Shown: one piece after another, positions 42,701-48,700 of the stretch | Position numbering within the stretch: position 1 is the first letter of the stretch | Layout: each line of letters opens with the position of its first letter | Assembly: GCF_954871325.1 (NCBI RefSeq) | Contig: NC_088776.1 | Coordinates: forward strand, 23,856,508-23,920,507 | Length of the DNA: 64,000 nt | Direction of reading: 5' to 3' | Source: Gordionus sp. m RMFG-2023 | Lineage: Eukaryota; Nematomorpha; Gordioida; Chordodea; Parachordodidae | The notes under the pieces: generated by a model | Databases searched by the model: none | Told to the model about the DNA's origin: nothing | What the model saw: the letters and a program-made list of their open reading frames with translations, nothing else | Made by a program: the position numbers and the translations under genes

Positions 42701-45700
42701 CATGTAAACTGAAAAAAATATGCTCACCATCAATATCATATCATACTCATAATATTTCATTATAAAAAACTATGACAACTTGTCTAAGTCTGCTATTATT
42801 AATAATTATAAGATATTTAATAAAAATCATTATAATTTAATAGAATCTATAAATATATAATGAAAAGATAAATTGGATAAGAAAATAGACCTATATTCTA
42901 TAAGTCAGTTTGCGAGATTTTCATAAATTTAATTGTTAAAAAGCGGTACTATGTAGAACAAAGGTTATCACATTATATGTAACGTATTTTATCTCAAATT
43001 ACAAATTCATCAATCTTTATTTCAATTTTTGTCAAGTCAAATTTATTTCTGCAAATTGACGATTCTATTTTATTTAACAGTTGCTCTTCTTTGGAATTAC
43101 GTGATACGTGAAATTAAGCGCACTAGCCCTATAATGTCGTATATATATCGAAATATATATACAACAGAGCAACGCTTGGTTCTCTCAAGAAAAAACCCAT
43201 CTAATTGGGATAGAAGATGGGAACTAATTAAATAATTAAGAGGACCATCCACGTTTTATGGGCAGGCCGCGGTTACCTGTGCGCGTAAGAAGCAAAACCT
43301 CTTACTTAAACGCCCATCGGAAATAAAAAGAGAGATAAAAGCCCATGCCCGATTAAATAAACTTTTTGGTTACTGGAAGGGTAATATTGGCTATTTTAAT
43401 TTTATTTTAATTTGCGTTGAGAGAGATCTTTACATATATATACTAAAGATACTAAAAGGTAATATAGATTGACTTATATACACCATATGGTATTAATATA
43501 ATAATATTAAAAGAAAATAAGGTATCAGAACTTACGTATAGGAAAATAAAATCGAATGATCGTCCATGAAGAGTGTAGAGAAAGAAAAAATTGGCTTTAA
43601 ATATATAGATGAAGTGATGATGGGGACAGGGAGGAAGTAATGATGGGGACAGGGAGGAATGGATAAAGTCACAACGTATTTTCGTGGGTAGAGGTTAGTG
43701 GTCATTAAGGTAATTGGCTTTTATTTTTAACAGTTTATTTATCGCGTTTTTATTATTATTTATCTGGGTGAATTGCGTTAGGCTAATATTCATCTTTACG
43801 ATATCTGTTAGGGTTTTGTTTAGCCAGTACGTTTTGTATTGTAGTAGCTCTTGTTTTTGTATATCGGGAGCCAACTAAGGGCCTCAAATGCTAAATTATT
43901 ATCCGCTTTCCTCATAATATGAGCAAACAGTTGAACTCTTCTCTTTTTGAGTTGGACCGCTACCGGAGTATGTTTGGATAAACTCCATAGACTTACATTT
44001 GAAATGACTCTAGGATATATATATCCATTAATAAGTCTCAGACATCTATTTACAAACACCTGAAGCTTCTTTATCTGGGCCTTGTTGACATCCCACGTAT
44101 CACTTCCATATAGAAGAATAGGAATAATCATAGAGTTGAAAACTTGTAGTCTGCTCTTAACCGAGATCTCCCTGGTCATCCATAATTTAATATATTTGTA
44201 GAACTCTGCTTTCGCGTGTTTCAATCTTAATTCTACCTCATTCTTTATGTGTCCTTTATTATCCAGATTTACTCCAAGGTACTTAAACTCCTTAACCGAT
44301 CTAATCCCCAATAATTCCGTTGTCCGTACCAGGTTTATCTCTGCCCATGGAGAGGGCATAACGACTGTTTTATTCATGTTTATAGTTAATCCTATCTCTC
44401 CACTATACGCTTTAAGTATATCAAGAATACAAGAGGCCTCATCTAGGGATTTAGTAATTATTAATATGTCGTCGGCATAGGAGATTATACGATGTTTCAA
44501 GTTTAGGTTGTCGCGACTGGATAAAGTTAAAAGATTAAACGCTCCCAGCGTATCCGCAATTATTTTGTTCATAATGATGTTGAATAGAATTGGAGATAAG
44601 ACGCATCCTTGCTTAACTCCTTTCCGCACCATGAAGGATGGAGATTGAATATTTTCTACTTTAAAGGTAGCCATCAATGAACTATAGTGGTTACTCAGGA
44701 TTCTTACTATATTTACATCCACACCACTATCTGTTAGGATTTTCCACAGAATCTCGTGTTTTATGCAATCGAAAGCTTTCCTAAAATCCACGAAGATGAA
44801 TAGAAAAGGGAGCTTATATCTATAGCATTTCTGTAGAGTGATTTTTAATGCTAGTATGGGTTGCAGGATATTTCTGCCTGGTCTATATGCACAAATATTG
44901 TTTGATAACAGGTGGTTTGTAGAATTTAATATACGGTTCCTTAGAAGTACCATGAATACTTTAGAGGCGATAGATGTCAGCGCAATCGCTCTATAGTCGT
45001 CAAAAGTAGAAGGATTAGGAACCTTAGGGAAGTTGCAAATGAAGGATAAGTTCCATTCTCTAGGAGTGACACCAGAAGCCCGGATCTTGTTGAAGACCAT
45101 AAGTAAAAACACAGAAATGTAATCAGGAGAGACTTTTAAGTGCTCCGCTTTAATGTTATCCAGGAAAGACACTACATTGTTCCTTCGATGAACTAGTAAA
45201 CGTCATTGATACACTCCCAAAGATGATACAATATGATAATCCTAGGTGGATTTTAATACGCAAAATAGGAAAAGATGAAACTAGTATATAAAAAACAAAA
45301 CATATATGGATAATGATTTAACCAGATGATTCATCTGCTCCAAATAGGTCGCGTACAGCCTTGTCACCTATCTTGAATTATCGCAAAACATCTAATGGTC
45401 TGAAGATTTGTAGAAATAGCTTTCATTCAAACACAAAAATCATACACATTTATTACACTTCATGTATACGTCGAACTAATTATTCCTCACAGCATCGATA
45501 TTTATGCTTATCAAATATTCACAGTTGGTTCTTTGAATGTTAAAGCAATAACCATCCATTAATATTTCTGACTCACAAAATGGTGGTCAGGTTCAGCTTA
45601 ATGATTAAAAGCGACCGTATGCGAGGAAACAAAAACACTAACGGTGTAATGCCACTGATAGTCGTGTAGTCCTAGACAATTAGATTTTAAAGATACATTT

Positions 45701-48700
45701 TAAACCACTCTAAAACTCCCCCTAGTCAAGGACGCGATTGTCTTACCAGACTCTCATTGAATATTCAGCGAGATTCTTGCAAGGCAATCAAAATTCAACT
45801 TTAGAAAAATGTTGGAGTTTTAGATTGTTAAAATGTATCTTTGCTGTCTACTTGTATAGGACTTCACGAATATTAGAGGCATAACACCGTCAGTGATTGG
45901 GTTTCCCCGCTTACGGTCGCTCTTAAGCATTAAGCTGAATTGACCACCATCTAAGTAGTCACAGGGAATAATGGATGGTTATGGAAACAACATTCAAAGA
46001 ACTAACCGTGAAGATCAGATAGGCGCAAATATCGTTGCTGAGAAGGCTAAGGAGATCGAAGTAGACATGAAGTGCAATAAATGTGTACGATGCATACAAA
46101 TAAATTAAAGCTATTTCTACAAATCTTCAGAACTTTAGAAGTCACCCGATAACTGAAGATAAATAACAATATTATATGTGACCCATGAGGAGCTAGTCAT
46201 CGTAAGCTCTGGTTGGATCAGTTATTCGTATATGTTATATACATCTGAACATCTAGTTTCCTATTTACAGAGTGCGACCAAATTCCTCCTAGGATTATCA
46301 AATTTTATCAACTGTGGGAGTATATCAATGAGGGCTATCCTTAAACTAAGCGAACAACAAAGCGGTCGGGACTGGATAACATTAAAGCGGAGCACTTAAA
46401 AGTCTCTCCTGATTACATTTCTGTGTTTTTACTTATGGTCTTCAACAAGATCCGGGTTTCTGGTGTCACTCCTAGAGAATGGAACTTATCCTTCATTTGC
46501 AACTTCCCTAAGGTTCCTAATCCTTCTACTTTTGACGACTATAGAGCGATTGCGCTGACATCTATCACCTCTAAAGTATTCATGGTACTTCTAAGGAACC
46601 GTATATTAAATTCTACAAACCACCTGTTATCAAACAATATTTGTGCATATAGACCAGGCAGAAATATCCTGAAACCCATACTAGCATTAAAAATCACTCT
46701 ACAGAAATGCTATAGATATAAGCTCCCTTTTCTATTCATCTTCGTGGGTTTTAGGAAAGCTTTCGATTGCATAAAACACGAGATTCTGTGGAAAATCCTA
46801 ACAGATAGTGGTGTGGATGTAAATATAGTAAGAATCCTGAGTAACCACTATAGTTCATTGATGGCTACCTTTAAAGTAGAAAATATTCAATCTCCATCCT
46901 TCATGGTGCGGAAAGGAGTTAAGCAAGGATGCGTCTTATCTCCAATTCTATTCAACATCATTATGAACAAAATAATTGCGGATACGCTGGGAGCGTTTAA
47001 TCTTTTAACTTTATCCAGTCGCGACAACCTAAACTTGAAACATCGTATAATCTCCTATGCCGACGACATATTAATAATTACTAAATCCCTAGATGAGGCC
47101 TCTTGTATTCTTGATATACTTAAAGCGTATAGTGGAGAGATAGGATTAACTATAAACATGAATAAAACAGTCGTTATGCCCTCTCCATGGGCAGAGATAA
47201 ACCTGGTACGGACAACGGAATTATTGGGGATTAGATCGGTTAAGGAGTTTAAGTACCTTGGAGTAAATCTGGATAATAAAGGACACATAAAGAATGAGGT
47301 AGAATTAAGATTGAAACACGCGAAAGCAGAGTTCTACAAATATATTAAATTATGGATGACCAGGGAGATCTCGGTTAAGAGCAGACTACAAGTTTTCAAC
47401 TCTATGATTATTCCTATTCTTCTATATGGAAGTGATACGTGGGATGTCAACAAGGCCCAGATAAAGAAGCTTCAGGTGTTTGTAAATAGATGTCTGAGAC
47501 TTATTAATGGATATATATATCCTAGAGTCATTTCAAATGTAAGTCTATGGAGTTTATCCAAACATACTCCGGTAGCGGTCCAACTCAAAAAGAGAAGAGT
47601 TCAACTGTTTGCTCATATTATGAGGAAAGCGGATAATAATTTAGCATTTGAGGCCCTTAGTTGGCTCCCGATATACAAAAACAAGAGCTACTACAATACA
47701 AAACGTACTGGCTAAACAAAACCCTAACAGATATCGTAAAGATGAATATTAGCCTAACGCAATTCACCCAGATAAATAATAATAAAAACGCGATAAATAA
47801 ACTGTTAAAAATAAAAGCCAATTACCTTAATGACCACTAACCTCTACCCACGAAAATACGTTGTGACTTTATCCATTCCTCCCTGTCCCCATCATTACTT
47901 CCTCCCTGTCCCCATCATCACTTCATCTATATATTTAAAGCCAATTTTTTCTTTCTCTACACTCTTCATGGACGATCATTCGATTTTATTTTCCTATACG
48001 TAAGTTCTGATACCTTATTTTCTTTTAATATTATTATATTAATACCATATGGTGTATATAAGTCAATCTATATTACCTTTTAGTATCTTTAGTATATATA
48101 TGTAAAGATCTCTCTCAACGCAAATTAAAATAAAATTAAAATAGCCAATATTACCCTTCCAGTAACCAAAAAGTTTATTTAATCGGGCATGGGCTTTTAT
48201 CTCTCTTTTTATTTCCGATGGGCGTTTAAGTAAGAGCTTTTGCTTCTTACGCGCACAGGTAACCGCGGCCTGCCCATAAAACGTGGATGGTCCTCTTAAT
48301 TATTTAATTAGTTCCCATCTTCTATCCCAATTAGATGGGTTTTTTCTTGAGAGAACCAAGCGTTGCTCTGTTGTATATATATTTCGATATATATACGACA
48401 TTATAGGACTAGTGCGCTTAATTTCACGTATCACGTAAATAAATTTCACGTTTCCATTCGACTTCTAATAAATTGAATGGCATTTAGGAACAATTTTTCC
48501 TGAATAATTGAAAATACAAATTTACATAGTTTTTCTAGGTTTTACGCTGAATATGTTCAAATTTTAAAAATTACTCCATTTTTTTGATGGGATCATTTGA
48601 AGGCATTCATATTTACTCTCATTAAAGTTATGCCTTTTTCCAATAAATAATTATTTTGGAGATATTGGTATTTTATATATTGCTTCGACTAATGTCAGGA

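Larger units (their letters stand above)
43097..48438. repeat. 5.3-kb palindrome of two opposed LINE copies
   Basis: The centre of symmetry is at 45,762/45,763, in TGAATATTCA. The outer arms (43,097-45,155 and about 46,373-48,438) are almost identical: few substitutions over about 2.06 kb, including both 3' flanks. The inner arms (45,180-45,750 and 45,775-46,360) are plainly homologous but much more diverged, with frequent substitutions and indels. Each arm is a LINE reading outward from the centre. The outermost 40 bp (ACGTGATACGTGA...TTAAGCGC) are shared with two hAT copies at 60.9 and 62.9 kb. Flanks beyond the arms are unrelated and no target duplication was found. Lies in AMN1 intron 1. 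Confidence 0.9.

Noticed and set aside
44247-44480. 77-codon ORF opposite the LINE RT (and its mirror at 47,055-47,288)
   Set aside because: Identical shadows of the RT gene in both palindrome arms.
43097-48438. Palindrome as an assembly artefact
   Set aside because: The inner arms differ substantially and the RT copies have distinct substitutions, which a simple artefact would not produce. Long-read confirmation is still desirable.
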